Shown here piece after piece: positions 18,868 to 27,790 of a DNA stretch of 64,000 nucleotides. The stretch comes from Pannonibacter sp051860505 (lineage in GTDB: Bacteria > Pseudomonadota > Alphaproteobacteria > Rhizobiales > Stappiaceae). Each line of letters opens with the position of its first letter. Positions within the stretch are counted from its first letter, which is position 1. The notes beneath the pieces are model-generated. The model worked only from the letters and a program-made list of their open reading frames with translations. It did not search any database and was not told the DNA's origin. Location: NCBI RefSeq assembly GCF_051860505.1, contig NZ_JBHYDX010000004.1, forward strand, positions 124,001 through 188,000. The letters are read 5' to 3'. A program made the translations under genes and the position numbers.

Positions 18868-20279
18868 TCGGCAGGCCCCAGTTCACCGGTGACCGCAGTC
18901 TTCCCGGTCCGAAGCCAGTGATCGTAGAGCAGCGCCAGCGCACAGGACGCCAGCCGTGCCCGGTCATCGTCGGAGCGGCTGGTCAGCACCACCGGCACCT
19001 TGGCCCCGATGACGAGGCCAGCGGCCTCCGCATGGGCAATGAACGTCAATTCCTTCGCCAGCATGTTGCCGGATTCAAGGTTGGGTACGATCAGCACTTC
19101 GGCGTGACCGGCCACCAGGGAGGTGATCCCCTTGGTGCGGGCCGCCTGAAGATCGATGGCGTTGTCCATGGCCAGGGGACCATCGACAAGCCCGCCGGTG
19201 ATCTGGCCGCGTTCTGCCATCTTCGACAGGATGGCCGCATCAAGGCTCGAGGGAATGGCCGGATTGACCGTCTCGATGGCCGAAAGAATGCCGACCTTCG
19301 GCTGCTCCATGCCGATGGCAAGCCCGACGTTGATGGCGTTCTGGATGATATCCACCTTGGTCATCAGGTCCGGCGCAATGTTGATTGCCGCATCGGAAAT
19401 GATCACCGGTGTCTTGCGGCCGGGCACATCCATCACGAAGACATGGCTGATCCTCCGGCTGGTGCGCAACCCGCCCTCCCGCTTGACCACGTGATGCAGC
19501 AGATGATCCGTGTGCAGGTGGCCTTTCATCACGGCCCCGGCCTTGCCTTCATGCACCATGGCAACGCCGCGTGCGGCAGCCTCGGATTCGTCGGCGATGT
19601 CGACCAGTTCATAGCCGTCGAGGCTCTGGTTCAGTTCAGTTGCCGCCGCCACGATGCGCGCCCGGGCACCGATCAGGATCGGGTGGATCAGCCCCTCGCG
19701 GGCCGCCAGCAGCGCCCCGCCGAGCGAGTTCACATCATCCGGAGCGACAACTGCCGTGATAAGGGGCGGCAGCATGCGGGCATAGCCGATGAGCTTGTCG
19801 AAATGCTGGTGGCGTTCGACAAGCAGGGCAGGCAGATCCGTGGCATCAAAGGTGATCGTCTGGTCCGGGGCGGTAACTTCGGCAATGCCGTCCGCAATCA
19901 CTGTGCCGTCGGCACGGACGACGGTCGTTGACAGCCGCACCAGCCGGTCAGCCTCCTTGGCAAGGACGCTGACGGTCACAGTCAGTGCATCGCCGAGAAT
20001 GACACGATTGCGGAAGGTGAAACTCTGTGTCCGGTAGACCGTTCCCGGACCTGGCAGGATGTTGCCGAGGACGGCGGACACAAGGGCGCCGATCCACATG
20101 GAGGGGGCAAAGGGCGGATCCACACGGCCGTCGCCGGTCCAGTCGGTGTTGGGCAGGTGCAGGGGGTTCGTGTTACCGGAGGCATGCGCGAAGATGTAGA
20201 GATCGTTCGCGGTACAGACGCGGGTCACGGTCGCGCTGTCGCCGACAGTGATCTGGTCATATGTCTTGTTGCTGGCCAT
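18864..20279 (-). CDS. Fused MaoC-like dehydratase and phosphate acetyltransferase
   Basis: A 471-residue two-domain protein. Residues about 1-150 form a MaoC hot-dog domain ('DLYIFAHASGNTNPLH', with the Asp/His hydratase pair, and 'PPFAPSMWIGAL'). Residues about 160-465 form a phosphate acetyl/butyryltransferase domain ('TSRRISHVFVMDVPGR', 'IISDAAINIAPDL'). The known Rhizobiales fusion is annotated as bifunctional enoyl-CoA hydratase/phosphate acetyltransferase. ATG 20279 was chosen at the natural N-terminus 'MASNKTYDQI'. It is first in a two-gene operon with ackA. Confidence 0.92.
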   Translation of the reverse strand: MASNKTYDQITVGDSATVTRVCTANDLYIFAHASGNTNPLHLPNTDWTGDGRVDPPFAPSMWIGALVSAVLGNILPGPGTVYRTQSFTFRNRVILGDALTVTVSVLAKEADRLVRLSTTVVRADGTVIADGIAEVTAPDQTITFDATDLPALLVERHQHFDKLIGYARMLPPLITAVVAPDDVNSLGGALLAAREGLIHPILIGARARIVAAATELNQSLDGYELVDIADESEAAARGVAMVHEGKAGAVMKGHLHTDHLLHHVVKREGGLRTSRRISHVFVMDVPGRKTPVIISDAAINIAPDLMTKVDIIQNAINVGLAIGMEQPKVGILSAIETVNPAIPSSLDAAILSKMAERGQITGGLVDGPLAMDNAIDLQAARTKGITSLVAGHAEVLIVPNLESGNMLAKELTFIAHAEAAGLVIGAKVPVVLTSRSDDDRARLASCALALLYDHWLRTGKTAVTGELGPAE

Positions 20280-20411
20280 CAGCCCTGCTCTTTCGGTTCG
20301 AAATGGTGCAACGCGGGGAGGCGCGCTGCGCACTCCTTTTTGCAGCATTTCGACCAAAGCCCTATGACACAGCGCAAGGAGGGCCGCCGCCTTTTGCGGC
20401 AGCCGGCCGGG

Positions 20412-21035
20412 TCACTTCATCGTCACGGATTCGGTGAAGCGCGGACGCAGGAAGTAGATGCCCTCCATGTCGATGGACGTAGCCCGGGGCATGATGTTCT
20501 GGGCCAACTCGGCAAAGGTCGGGATATACTGCCCGTTCGTCTGGCCAACGATCATGGTCGTGTTGGGGGTGTTCAGCCCGCTTGGAATGGTGATTGGCGG
20601 CTTTGACCCTTTGGTCCAGGGCGTTCCCCCCGTTTCATTGATGCTCCAGGCGACTTTTGCTGCCCCCTTGGCATCGAATTCGATGCTGGCGACGATCACT
20701 TTCAGCTTTGACGCAGAGTAGGGCTCCATGATCAGGCTGGAGGCATACATGATGTCGCTCATGTCGGCCTTCGATACGGTTTCGGCCTGTGCGACAAGAT
20801 CGGCGACCGAGATCGCTACCTGGTTTACCTTGCGTTTGTAGTTGAGCGCTTCTGTTGTCTCGGCAGATCCGATCATCAGGATCAACATGATCGGCAGGGC
20901 GAGCGCGAATTCAACGGCGGCGACGCCCCGGCGGTCTTGGGCGAACGAAGCCTGGCCGGCCGTTTGACGCGATGTCGAGCAATCAGCTCTCCGGTTCGTC
21001 CGGTCAGAGCTGGTCCAGAAGCTCCAGTTCACCAT
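20412..21035 (-). CDS. TadE/TadG-family pilus assembly protein (minor pseudopilin)
   Basis: A 207-residue protein with the TadE signature 'DRRGVAAVEFALALPIMLIL', a prepilin-like membrane helix near residues 37-58, and a periplasmic domain with no catalytic motif visible. It is probably a minor pseudopilin processed by the CpaA peptidase. It overlaps the other TadE gene by seven bases and is the last of three leftward genes divergent from the flp operon. A GCCGC-loop-GCGGC hairpin lies about 15 bases after its stop. Confidence 0.85.
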   Translation of the reverse strand: MVNWSFWTSSDRTNRRADCSTSRQTAGQASFAQDRRGVAAVEFALALPIMLILMIGSAETTEALNYKRKVNQVAISVADLVAQAETVSKADMSDIMYASSLIMEPYSASKLKVIVASIEFDAKGAAKVAWSINETGGTPWTKGSKPPITIPSGLNTPNTTMIVGQTNGQYIPTFAELAQNIMPRATSIDMEGIYFLRPRFTESVTMK

Positions 21036-21607
21036 GGGAAGGGCTCGTTTCTGAAGACTTGAGTGGAATAGAGAAAGCGCTTTGTTCCAGCGTCACCGGG
21101 GTCGGTTCCGAGCAATGCGGTAAACATCGGCCAAGTGTAGACAGCGCGTGCAACAACGATCTGACCACCGGTGCTGTTGGTGTAATTCATTCCACCTGCG
21201 AAGCTGCCATCGTTGCCGACCATCGGCGGAAGGTTCTTGATCGAGGCGAAATTGTCGAAGGTCCGTACGTCGATCTCGAGCCTGGAGTTGTCGCAGAACG
21301 TGGCCATGTTCGCGCAAACATCGGCCTTGAAGCGGGCTTTGTCGAAGCTGGCCTTCTGGGCTTGGCCCGTCTTGATCAGGCGTGTGCTCTCCGCGACCGC
21401 ATAGTCCAGGGTTCGGTTGACAAGAAATGACAAGCCGAACTCGATGATCCCGGCCATCAAGGCAAGAAACGGGACGATGACGAAGGCGAACTCGATCGCA
21501 AGGACACCCTTTCGATCTTTCCCGAACCGGCGAAGAGGACCGCAGCCCTTTGCTCGGAGCGGCGGATTGCATTCGCTTTCCGGCTTGTTTGGCATGACCT
21601 TCACCAT
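21029..21607 (-). CDS. TadE-family pilus assembly protein
   Basis: A 192-residue minor pseudopilin candidate with a basic N-terminus, the motif 'DRKGVLAIEFAFVIVPFLAL' near residues 31-50 and a periplasmic region. The ATG overlaps the stop of the secretin-N-domain gene (TGATG). A second start four codons later (MPNKP) is possible. Within the Tad system TadE and TadF/G sit in the inner membrane and are needed for Flp fibre assembly. Confidence 0.87.
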   Translation of the reverse strand: MVKVMPNKPESECNPPLRAKGCGPLRRFGKDRKGVLAIEFAFVIVPFLALMAGIIEFGLSFLVNRTLDYAVAESTRLIKTGQAQKASFDKARFKADVCANMATFCDNSRLEIDVRTFDNFASIKNLPPMVGNDGSFAGGMNYTNSTGGQIVVARAVYTWPMFTALLGTDPGDAGTKRFLYSTQVFRNEPFPW

Positions 21608-22077
21608 CAGTTCCCACCTGCCGCCTGAATGGCCATTTCGTTCCGCGTGGTGATCTGCTTGGAGGTGATTTCAAAGGCGTCCTTTTCATCACCCACCTGT
21701 GCAGACGCATCGCAATAGGGCGAGCAGGCATAGGTGTACCGGTTCGTGCCACGCATGACGGTGACCAGATCTGTCGGCGACGGCCCGACATTGATCAACT
21801 CGTCAATGATTGGCTTTGAATCCTTGTCGAGGATGATCAGGTTCGTGCTGCCGGCTGTCTTGCCCGTGACAACGACGGTGTAGCGGTCATGCATGGTGAC
21901 GTCGGCAATCACCGGGTTGCCGACGATGACCGTATCCGCCGGTTGCTGGATCTTGAACACCTTTGCCCGGTCGACGAACACGTCCACGGATGCGTCGCCC
22001 GCAAGGGCGTCTCCCCAGGTCAAGGTCATCAGTGTTGCGGCAATAGTTGCAAGGACAGGCATCATCAGGCGGGGCAT
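21607..22077 (-). CDS. Secretin N-domain (CpaC N-terminus-like) pilus protein
   Basis: A 156-residue secreted protein: signal peptide of about 26 residues ending near 'GDALAGD', then a single domain like the N-terminus of CpaC/RcpA ('RAKVFKIQQPADTVIVGNP', 'YTVVVTGKTAGSTNLIILD'), with no secretin channel domain. The region after residue 110 carries two Cys (CSPYC) that could form a disulfide. It heads the leftward three-gene operon with the two TadE proteins. Likely periplasmic and associated with the CpaC secretin. Confidence 0.85.
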   Translation of the reverse strand: MPRLMMPVLATIAATLMTLTWGDALAGDASVDVFVDRAKVFKIQQPADTVIVGNPVIADVTMHDRYTVVVTGKTAGSTNLIILDKDSKPIIDELINVGPSPTDLVTVMRGTNRYTYACSPYCDASAQVGDEKDAFEITSKQITTRNEMAIQAAGGN

Positions 22078-22455
22078 GAGCCACTCCGTTAACAGGCCAG
22101 GCCCCGCATGGATGCGCGCGACCTCTGTTGATCGGGTGAATGGTGCCTCGGTTTGGTGAATGAAGCCCTAACGCATGGCACCCGTTTATACTCAACCCTC
22201 TCATTTTCCGCGGATTCTGGCCGAGTATTGGATGGAATGGGAAAGAGTTACCCTTAACAATCTCAAAACAAGTAAAAACAGGCCTATTAAATAAACCGAA
22301 GGTTAACCAGAATAACGACTACAGCAAACGCCACTATCGATAGGGACAATTTTAACGAGATCGAAAGACATCGGGGGTAATGTCTCATCATGTTCGAACG
22401 GTTGGAAACAAGGCCGGCGAACTAGAGCTGTCAAAACATGTGATAGGAGCAAACC
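22078..22455. promoter_or_regulatory. AT-rich divergent control region of the pilus locus
   Basis: These 378 bases lie between the leftward pilus operon and the Flp pilin gene and are far richer in A/T than their surroundings. They contain several TTAAC half-sites of the CtrA type (near 22255 and 22302), but no pair with exact TTAA-N7-TTAA spacing. The pilin has a strong ribosome site (ATAGGAGCAAACC). I could not fix a -10/-35 pair. No gene is seen. Confidence 0.6.
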
Positions 22456-22635
22456 ATGCAGAACATTTTCGCCCGTTTCGCCAAGGATGAGTCTGGTGCA
22501 ACCGCTATCGAATACGGCCTGATCGCCGGCCTGATCTCGATCGCTATCGTCACCGCTGCCGGCGCCCTTGGTGGCGATCTGTCCAGCCTGTTCGGCCGCG
22601 TCAGCGGTGAGCTGAACAAGGCCGTCGCCAAGTAA
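22456..22635 (+). CDS. flp: Flp-type IVb pilin (major subunit)
   Basis: A 59-residue prepilin, the structural subunit of the adhesive Tad pilus. The short leader 'MQNIFARFAKDESGAT' is followed by 'AIEYGLIAGLISIAIV', the Flp hallmark with the Glu at +5 of the mature protein and a Tyr next to it. The expected CpaA cleavage is after the Gly in 'ESG'. A hydrophilic tail ends in Lys. It has a strong ribosome site and a hairpin just after its stop, as expected for a pilin made in excess over the assembly genes. Confidence 0.95.
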   Translation: MQNIFARFAKDESGATAIEYGLIAGLISIAIVTAAGALGGDLSSLFGRVSGELNKAVAK

Positions 22636-22657
22636 TAGGCGCTTCAAAACGATCATT

Positions 22658-22685
22658 GCCCGCCTGGATCGAGGTTCAGGCGGGC
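22658..22685 (+). terminator. Hairpin after the pilin gene (partial terminator)
   Basis: A nine-pair perfect stem, GCCCGCCTG/CAGGCGGGC, with a ten-base loop, 22 bases after the flp stop and followed by CTGCTTTC. The U-tract is poor, so it probably stops part of the transcripts or protects the pilin mRNA 3' end while letting cpaA be read. Confidence 0.7.
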
Positions 22686-22743
22686 CTGCTTTCGAGCTGC
22701 CATAGTATCGACTATCTGCTGCGTATGGAACATGTGAGGACAC

Positions 22744-23256
22744 ATGCTTGAAGCTGCGCTGCTCGTTGTCTTTCCGATCCTGGTCGCCTTTGCTGCCGTC
22801 TCCGATCTGTTGACGATGACAATCCCCAACCGTGTCTCCTTGTTGCTTGCCGGCGCATTTCTGGTGCTGGCGATTGCCACCGGCATGCCGATTGAGACGA
22901 TTGGGATGCATCTGGCGGCGGGTGCCTTGGTGCTGGTGATGACGTTCGGAATGTTCGCAGCCGGCTGGATGGGCGGCGGCGATGCCAAGGTTGCCAGTGC
23001 AATTGCGCTCTGGTTTGGCCTGACGGCCGACTTGACCACCTTTCTGATCACCACGGCATTCTATGGCATGGTCCTGACCTTGGCTCTCATGTCGTTTCGC
23101 CAGCTCCCTTACCTGCCTGGTGGTTTGCGCCAGCAGGAGTGGGCGCTTCGGTTGCACGATTGCCGGAGTGGGGTGCCGTATGGCATCGCCATTGCCTTTG
23201 CGGCATTTCAGGTTTACCCGGCGACCAACTGGTTCAAGCTTGCTCTTGGACAGTGA
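22744..23256 (+). CDS. cpaA: Prepilin peptidase CpaA
   Basis: A 170-residue aspartic membrane peptidase of the TadV/CpaA class with several helices. The two catalytic Asp motifs are present: 'SDLLTMTIPNR' after helix 1 and 'GGGDAKVASA' (GxGD) midway. It cleaves the Flp and TadE-type leaders at the cytoplasmic face. It lies 108 bases after flp. The 191 bases between it and cpaB are AT-rich with TTAACC half-sites, so cpaB may have its own promoter. Confidence 0.92.
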   Translation: MLEAALLVVFPILVAFAAVSDLLTMTIPNRVSLLLAGAFLVLAIATGMPIETIGMHLAAGALVLVMTFGMFAAGWMGGGDAKVASAIALWFGLTADLTTFLITTAFYGMVLTLALMSFRQLPYLPGGLRQQEWALRLHDCRSGVPYGIAIAFAAFQVYPATNWFKLALGQ

Positions 23257-23447
23257 ATACTGAACTATTTAACAATTCTGAATGGGCAGGCTCCGGTCAT
23301 CGACTGGAGCCTTATTGGTATACGGATTGTAAATCCTAATTTCGATTAACCGAATTCGCTCAGCATCAATTAACCATGTTTTGACCATTTGCCGCCCACA
23401 TTACCCAAGAACGCAATCCGTGGCGTTTCGAGTGTGGGTGGTTTGCG

Positions 23448-24215
23448 ATGAAATATGCCCGTCTTCTAGTCCTGGGAGTTGCCCTTGGCGCCGGCTTGCT
23501 GGCGGCGCGCATGGTCATGACGTCCGGCTCCGAGGAAGTCGTGGCTGATGCCCCCACGGCTGTGTCCACGACTTTGCCTGTCCTTGTCGCCAGCCGCGAC
23601 ATCAAACTGGGCGACCAGATCGGTCAGGGCGATTTCAGCTGGGTTGACTGGCCGATCCAGGTGGTGCCGCAGGGGGCGATCACCCGCGAGGGCCAGCCCG
23701 ATGCCGAGCAGACGCTGGTCGGACAGATTGCCAAGGCCCCGATCTATGTCGGCGAGCCGATCAGCGAGCAGCGCCTGATCAAGACGGATCGCGGCTTCAT
23801 GGCAGCCATCCTGCCGAAAGGCATGCGCGCTATCGCCGTGTCGATTGAATCCGAGACGGCTGCGGGCGGCTTCATCCTTCCTGGAGACAAGGTCGACGTT
23901 ATCCTGACCAAGGCCGGCCAGACCCAGGGGCGCGGCACGTCCGAAACCATCATGGAAAATGTCCGGGTCCTCGCCATCGACACCACTACGGCTGGTGAGC
24001 AGTCCGAAAAGACCCTCGAGCCTGACCGCACGGCCACGCTCGAAATGACGCCGCAGCAGGCCGAAACCGTTTCGCTTGCCCAGCAGCTGGGCAAGATCTC
24101 GCTGGCCCTGCGCAGCGCGCAGGACTCGGCCGATGGGGCTCCCCAGGAGGAGCGGACACGTGGCGGGGTCAGTTTCGTCAAGTATGGCGTCTCGAGCCAG
24201 GTCGGAGGGCAGTGA
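23448..24215 (+). CDS. cpaB: Flp pilus assembly protein CpaB/RcpC
   Basis: A 255-residue periplasmic protein with an N-terminal membrane segment (about residues 4-23) and an SAF domain ('VLVASRDIKLGDQIGQGDFSWVDWP' region), followed by the CpaB-specific part 'MRAIAVSIESETAAGGFILPGDKVDV'. It accompanies the outer-membrane secretin and may bind peptidoglycan. Its stop is one base before the first possible cpaC ATG. Confidence 0.93.
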   Translation: MKYARLLVLGVALGAGLLAARMVMTSGSEEVVADAPTAVSTTLPVLVASRDIKLGDQIGQGDFSWVDWPIQVVPQGAITREGQPDAEQTLVGQIAKAPIYVGEPISEQRLIKTDRGFMAAILPKGMRAIAVSIESETAAGGFILPGDKVDVILTKAGQTQGRGTSETIMENVRVLAIDTTTAGEQSEKTLEPDRTATLEMTPQQAETVSLAQQLGKISLALRSAQDSADGAPQEERTRGGVSFVKYGVSSQVGGQ

Positions 24216-24216
24216 C

Positions 24217-25725
24217 ATGAGGGTCGTCATGCCTTGGCACATCAAGACAACGAAGGACCGGGCGATGATTGTGAAGCGCATATCCACACTTGCCTTTGCG
24301 GCAGTGGCGCTCTTCGCCGCCATGATCTCGGCATCGGCTCCGGTGCGCGCAGAAGATTTCCCGAAGAATGTTTATGTTGCAGCCGGCGACAGGTCAGGTG
24401 AACGCCTGTTGCGCGTCGGTCTCGGCCGTTCGGTGGTCATCGAGATCGCCGATCCGGTTGCGGATGTGCTGGTCTCGGATCCGAGCATTGCAGACGGCGT
24501 CGTCCGCAGTCGCAACCGCGTCTTTGTCGTCGGCAAGCGCTTCGGCCAGGGCAACATCGTCCTGTTCGGTACCTCCGGTCAGGAACTGGCCTCCTTCAGC
24601 GTGCGCGTCGAACCGGATTCCTCCGATCTCAATGCCATCCTGAAGCGGCTCCTGCCAAATGCCCAGATCCGCGCCGAGACCATCAACGGCAACTACATCC
24701 TCACCGGAACCGCGCCGTCGACCGGCGATGCGCAGCGCGCAATGGATATTGCCAACCGCTTTGCCAAACAGGCGACTCAGGCCAGCACGGGCGGCGGTGC
24801 CCAGGCTGGTGCTGGCAGTGGCAGCCAGGAAGACGATCTTGCTGTCCTCAACATGATCACCGTCGCCGGCAAGGATCAGATCCAGCTCAAGGTCACGGTT
24901 GCCGAGGTCGAGCGCTCGATCATCAAGCAGCTCGGTGTCAGCCTCTCCGGCACCATCGGCACCGGCAACTTCACGCCATCCTTCAATTCGCCGGCCCAGT
25001 TCCCGGTCAACACCGGCTCGGCCGTCCAGTCCGCACTGGGCATGGGGTTCCTTGCCGGCGGCACCAACATCAACGCCCAGATCCGCGCGCTGCAGCGTGA
25101 CGGTGTCATCCGCACCCTTGCCGAGCCGACCCTGACCGCAATCTCGGGCGAAAACGCCAGTTTCCTGGCCGGTGGCGAGTTCCCGATCCCGGTCAGCCAG
25201 GACAACGACACTATCGGTCTGGAGTTCAAGAAGTTCGGTGTCGGTCTCGATTTCACGCCTATTGTCCTCAGCGAGGGCAACATCAGCATGCGCATCAAGA
25301 CCGAAGTCAGCGAGCTGACGGACGAGGGCGCGGTCAATCTTGGCGGCCTCGTGATTCCGGCCATCAAGGTGCGGCGGGCGGAGTCGACTGTTGAACTGCC
25401 CTCCGGCGGCACGCTGGTTCTCGCTGGCTTGCTGCGTGAGAGCTACAAGCAGTCGATCTCCGGTGTGCCCGGCCTGATGCAGCTGCCCGTTCTCGGCGCC
25501 TTGTTCAAGAGCCGCGACTTCCTGCGCCAGCAGACCGAACTGGTCGTTTTCGTGACGCCTTACGTTGTGCGCCCGGTGGCCGCCAGCCAGCTGTCGCGTC
25601 CGGACCAGAACCTGGCCCCGGCCAGCGACGCGGAGAGCATTTTCCTGAACCGCCTGAACAAGGTCTACAACACGCCGGGTCTCAGGGGAGCATATCATGG
25701 CCAGGTCGGCTTCATTTACGAGTAA
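24217..25725 (+). CDS. cpaC: Outer-membrane secretin CpaC/RcpA
   Basis: About 502 residues: a signal sequence, the CpaC N-terminal domain ('GLGRSVVIEIADPVADVLVS'), a BON-like region, an Ala/Gly-rich linker and a secretin domain with 'QIQLKVTVAEVERSIIKQLG', 'GENASFLAGGEFPIPV' and 'LAGLLRE'. It forms the outer-membrane channel for the pilus. Two starts are plausible, ATG 24217 (GGAGGGCAGTGAC, coupled to cpaB) and ATG 24265 (AAGGACCGGGCG); the second gives a textbook signal peptide. Confidence 0.93.
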   Translation: MRVVMPWHIKTTKDRAMIVKRISTLAFAAVALFAAMISASAPVRAEDFPKNVYVAAGDRSGERLLRVGLGRSVVIEIADPVADVLVSDPSIADGVVRSRNRVFVVGKRFGQGNIVLFGTSGQELASFSVRVEPDSSDLNAILKRLLPNAQIRAETINGNYILTGTAPSTGDAQRAMDIANRFAKQATQASTGGGAQAGAGSGSQEDDLAVLNMITVAGKDQIQLKVTVAEVERSIIKQLGVSLSGTIGTGNFTPSFNSPAQFPVNTGSAVQSALGMGFLAGGTNINAQIRALQRDGVIRTLAEPTLTAISGENASFLAGGEFPIPVSQDNDTIGLEFKKFGVGLDFTPIVLSEGNISMRIKTEVSELTDEGAVNLGGLVIPAIKVRRAESTVELPSGGTLVLAGLLRESYKQSISGVPGLMQLPVLGALFKSRDFLRQQTELVVFVTPYVVRPVAASQLSRPDQNLAPASDAESIFLNRLNKVYNTPGLRGAYHGQVGFIYE

Positions 25726-25735
25726 GGAGCGGTCG

Positions 25736-26443
25736 ATGCGCAATCCGATTATGGCCCTTGGCGTCGTCGCTACTCTTGGCGCGGCACTCGCCGGCTGCCA
25801 GAGCCCGCAGACAACGGCTGCCATGGCATCGAATGACTATCGCCTGCGGCATCCGATCCTGGTGACCGAGCAGCCGGAAACGCTGGACCTGCCGATTGCA
25901 CCTGGAACCCGGCGCCTCAGCCATGACTATACGGGGCGGATCGCGGCCTTCGGCAGTGAAGCCAGGGCACAGGGCGTCGGTGGTGTCGAGATCCTGGTGC
26001 CGTCCGGTGCGGCAACAGAATCCGCTGGCCACGCGCTTGCCCCACAGATCCGCAGCGCTCTTGCCAAAGGCGGGGTTCCCGCGCGCCAGATTGCCGTTCG
26101 CTCGTATCCGGTCGGGGATCCGTCCGCCGCCGCTCCCGTTCGAATTGGCTATTCCAGGGTGAAGGCAAGCGCCGGGACCTGCGGTCATTGGCCGGACAAT
26201 ATCGGCGGCGGTATCGGCCCGAACGTCGACTATTACAATTACGGCTGCTCTCAGCAGGCCAATCTGGCCGCCATGGTTGCCAATCCGGCAGATCTGCTCG
26301 GGCCCCGTGCCCAGGGTGCAGCGGACCAGAACCGTCGCGCGGTTGTCTTTGCCAAGTATCGCAGTGGTGAGCAGACCGCAGCCAACTACAAGGAAGGCGA
26401 TGGCGCCCGGATTTCCAGCGCTGGTGGCAGCGGCGGAAACTGA
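25736..26443 (+). CDS. cpaD: Pilus assembly lipoprotein CpaD
   Basis: A 235-residue lipoprotein. The lipobox 'ALAGC' puts the lipidated Cys at about residue 21, after 'MRNPIMALGVVATLG'. The C-terminal half carries the CpaD hallmarks 'CGHWPDN', 'NYGCSQQANLAAMVANPADL' and 'RAVVFAKYRSG'. It probably assists CpaC secretin insertion or stability at the outer membrane. The ATG follows AAGGAGCGGTCG, 10 bases after cpaC. Confidence 0.92.
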   Translation: MRNPIMALGVVATLGAALAGCQSPQTTAAMASNDYRLRHPILVTEQPETLDLPIAPGTRRLSHDYTGRIAAFGSEARAQGVGGVEILVPSGAATESAGHALAPQIRSALAKGGVPARQIAVRSYPVGDPSAAAPVRIGYSRVKASAGTCGHWPDNIGGGIGPNVDYYNYGCSQQANLAAMVANPADLLGPRAQGAADQNRRAVVFAKYRSGEQTAANYKEGDGARISSAGGSGGN

Positions 26444-26465
26444 TGACACTTAGGGAGATCAGCCG

Positions 26466-27761
26466 ATGAGCAGCGCGCTCAGTCAGAACCTGCCGGGCGA
26501 TCCGCTGGATATCGACGTATCCGAGACCGCCAGCTACAGCAGCTACGATGTCCGCTCTGTGCCGCGGATCTCCATCCAGGCTTTTTGCATGGATGCAGAA
26601 ACGGCCCGCACCATTGAGGCTGCGGGCGAAGACCGGCGCATGACCAAGGCACATCTCAAGGTGCACATGGGTGGTATCCCGGGAGCGGTCGAATTCTATT
26701 CCCAGGCACCGACCCCGAACCTGATTATCCTCGAGGCCGGCGCCAATCCGTCGACGTTGATTCCGGAACTGGACCGCCTTGCTGAATATTGCGACGCCGG
26801 GACCAAGGTCGTGGTGATTGGCCGGTTGAATGACGTGGCTCTTTACCGCGAACTGATTACGCGGGGCGTCAGCGAGTATCTCGTTGCACCCGTGTCGATC
26901 CTGCAGGTGATTGGTGCAATCGGGGCATTGTACAGCGACCCGCAGGCGGAGCCGCTGGGGCGCACCGTAGCATTCTTCGGTGTCAAGGGGGGAGCGGGCG
27001 CGTCCACGATTGCGCATAATGTCGCCTTCGGCATTGCCCGGTCATTCGAGAACGAAGTCGTGCTTGCGGATCTCGACCTGCCGTTCGGCACGGCAGGCCT
27101 CGATTACAACCAGGATCCACTGCAAGGCGTGTTCGAGGCCGTTTCGGCTCCCGAGCGTCTCGATGAAACCTTCCTGGATCGCATCCTGTCGCGGTGCTCG
27201 GAGCATCTCAGCTTGCTGGCCGCACCTGCCTCGCTGGAGCGCACGTACGATTACACTGACAATTCCTTCGACCAGTTGGTCGATGTGATGCGACAGGGAA
27301 CTCCGTCGATCGTCCTGGATCTGCCGCATTCCTGGAATGGCTGGGTGCGCCACTTGCTGGTCGCTGCCGATGAGGTGGTGATGGTGGCGGAGCCGGATCT
27401 TGCCAATTTGCGCAATGCCAAGAACCTCGTTGATACCTTGCGGCAAATGCGGCCGAACGATCATCTGCCGCATCTCGTGCTCAACCGTGTCGGCATGCCG
27501 AAGCGGCCGGAGATCAAACCCGACGAATTCGCCAAGGCGTTGAACCTGCCGGTTTTGGCCGCCATCCCGTTTGATCCGCATCTGTTCGGGACCGCTGCCA
27601 ACAATGGCCAGATGGTCGCCGAGCTGGATAGCCGGCACGCGGTCAACGAATTGTTGAACCACGTGGCGCAGGTTGTGTCGGGCAAGGTTGATCCACGCAA
27701 GAACCGTCGATCGCCCCTTGGTGCGCTGATGGGGTTGCTGAGAAAAGGCAAGGGAGCCTGA
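26466..27761 (+). CDS. cpaE: Pilus assembly ATPase-like localisation protein CpaE
   Basis: A 431-residue protein with an N-terminal receiver-like region (about 40-160, 'LIILEAGANPSTLIPELD', lacking a clear phospho-acceptor set) and a MinD/ParA-type P-loop domain with the deviant Walker A 'GVKGGAGASTIAHN'. CpaE/TadZ proteins place the pilus machine at the cell pole. It lies 22 bases after cpaD and 29 before cpaF. Confidence 0.93.
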   Translation: MSSALSQNLPGDPLDIDVSETASYSSYDVRSVPRISIQAFCMDAETARTIEAAGEDRRMTKAHLKVHMGGIPGAVEFYSQAPTPNLIILEAGANPSTLIPELDRLAEYCDAGTKVVVIGRLNDVALYRELITRGVSEYLVAPVSILQVIGAIGALYSDPQAEPLGRTVAFFGVKGGAGASTIAHNVAFGIARSFENEVVLADLDLPFGTAGLDYNQDPLQGVFEAVSAPERLDETFLDRILSRCSEHLSLLAAPASLERTYDYTDNSFDQLVDVMRQGTPSIVLDLPHSWNGWVRHLLVAADEVVMVAEPDLANLRNAKNLVDTLRQMRPNDHLPHLVLNRVGMPKRPEIKPDEFAKALNLPVLAAIPFDPHLFGTAANNGQMVAELDSRHAVNELLNHVAQVVSGKVDPRKNRRSPLGALMGLLRKGKGA

Positions 27762-27790
27762 CGGCTCGTTGAAGGGATACGGTAAGGACT

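Noticed and set aside
18852..19931. 359-codon + frame opposite the MaoC-Pta gene
   Set aside because: Opposite a fusion enzyme with full motifs; no homology recognised.
23320..23420. Exact CtrA box before cpaB
   Set aside because: CTAA-N6-TTAACC spacing is one base short of the consensus; kept only as a weak lead.
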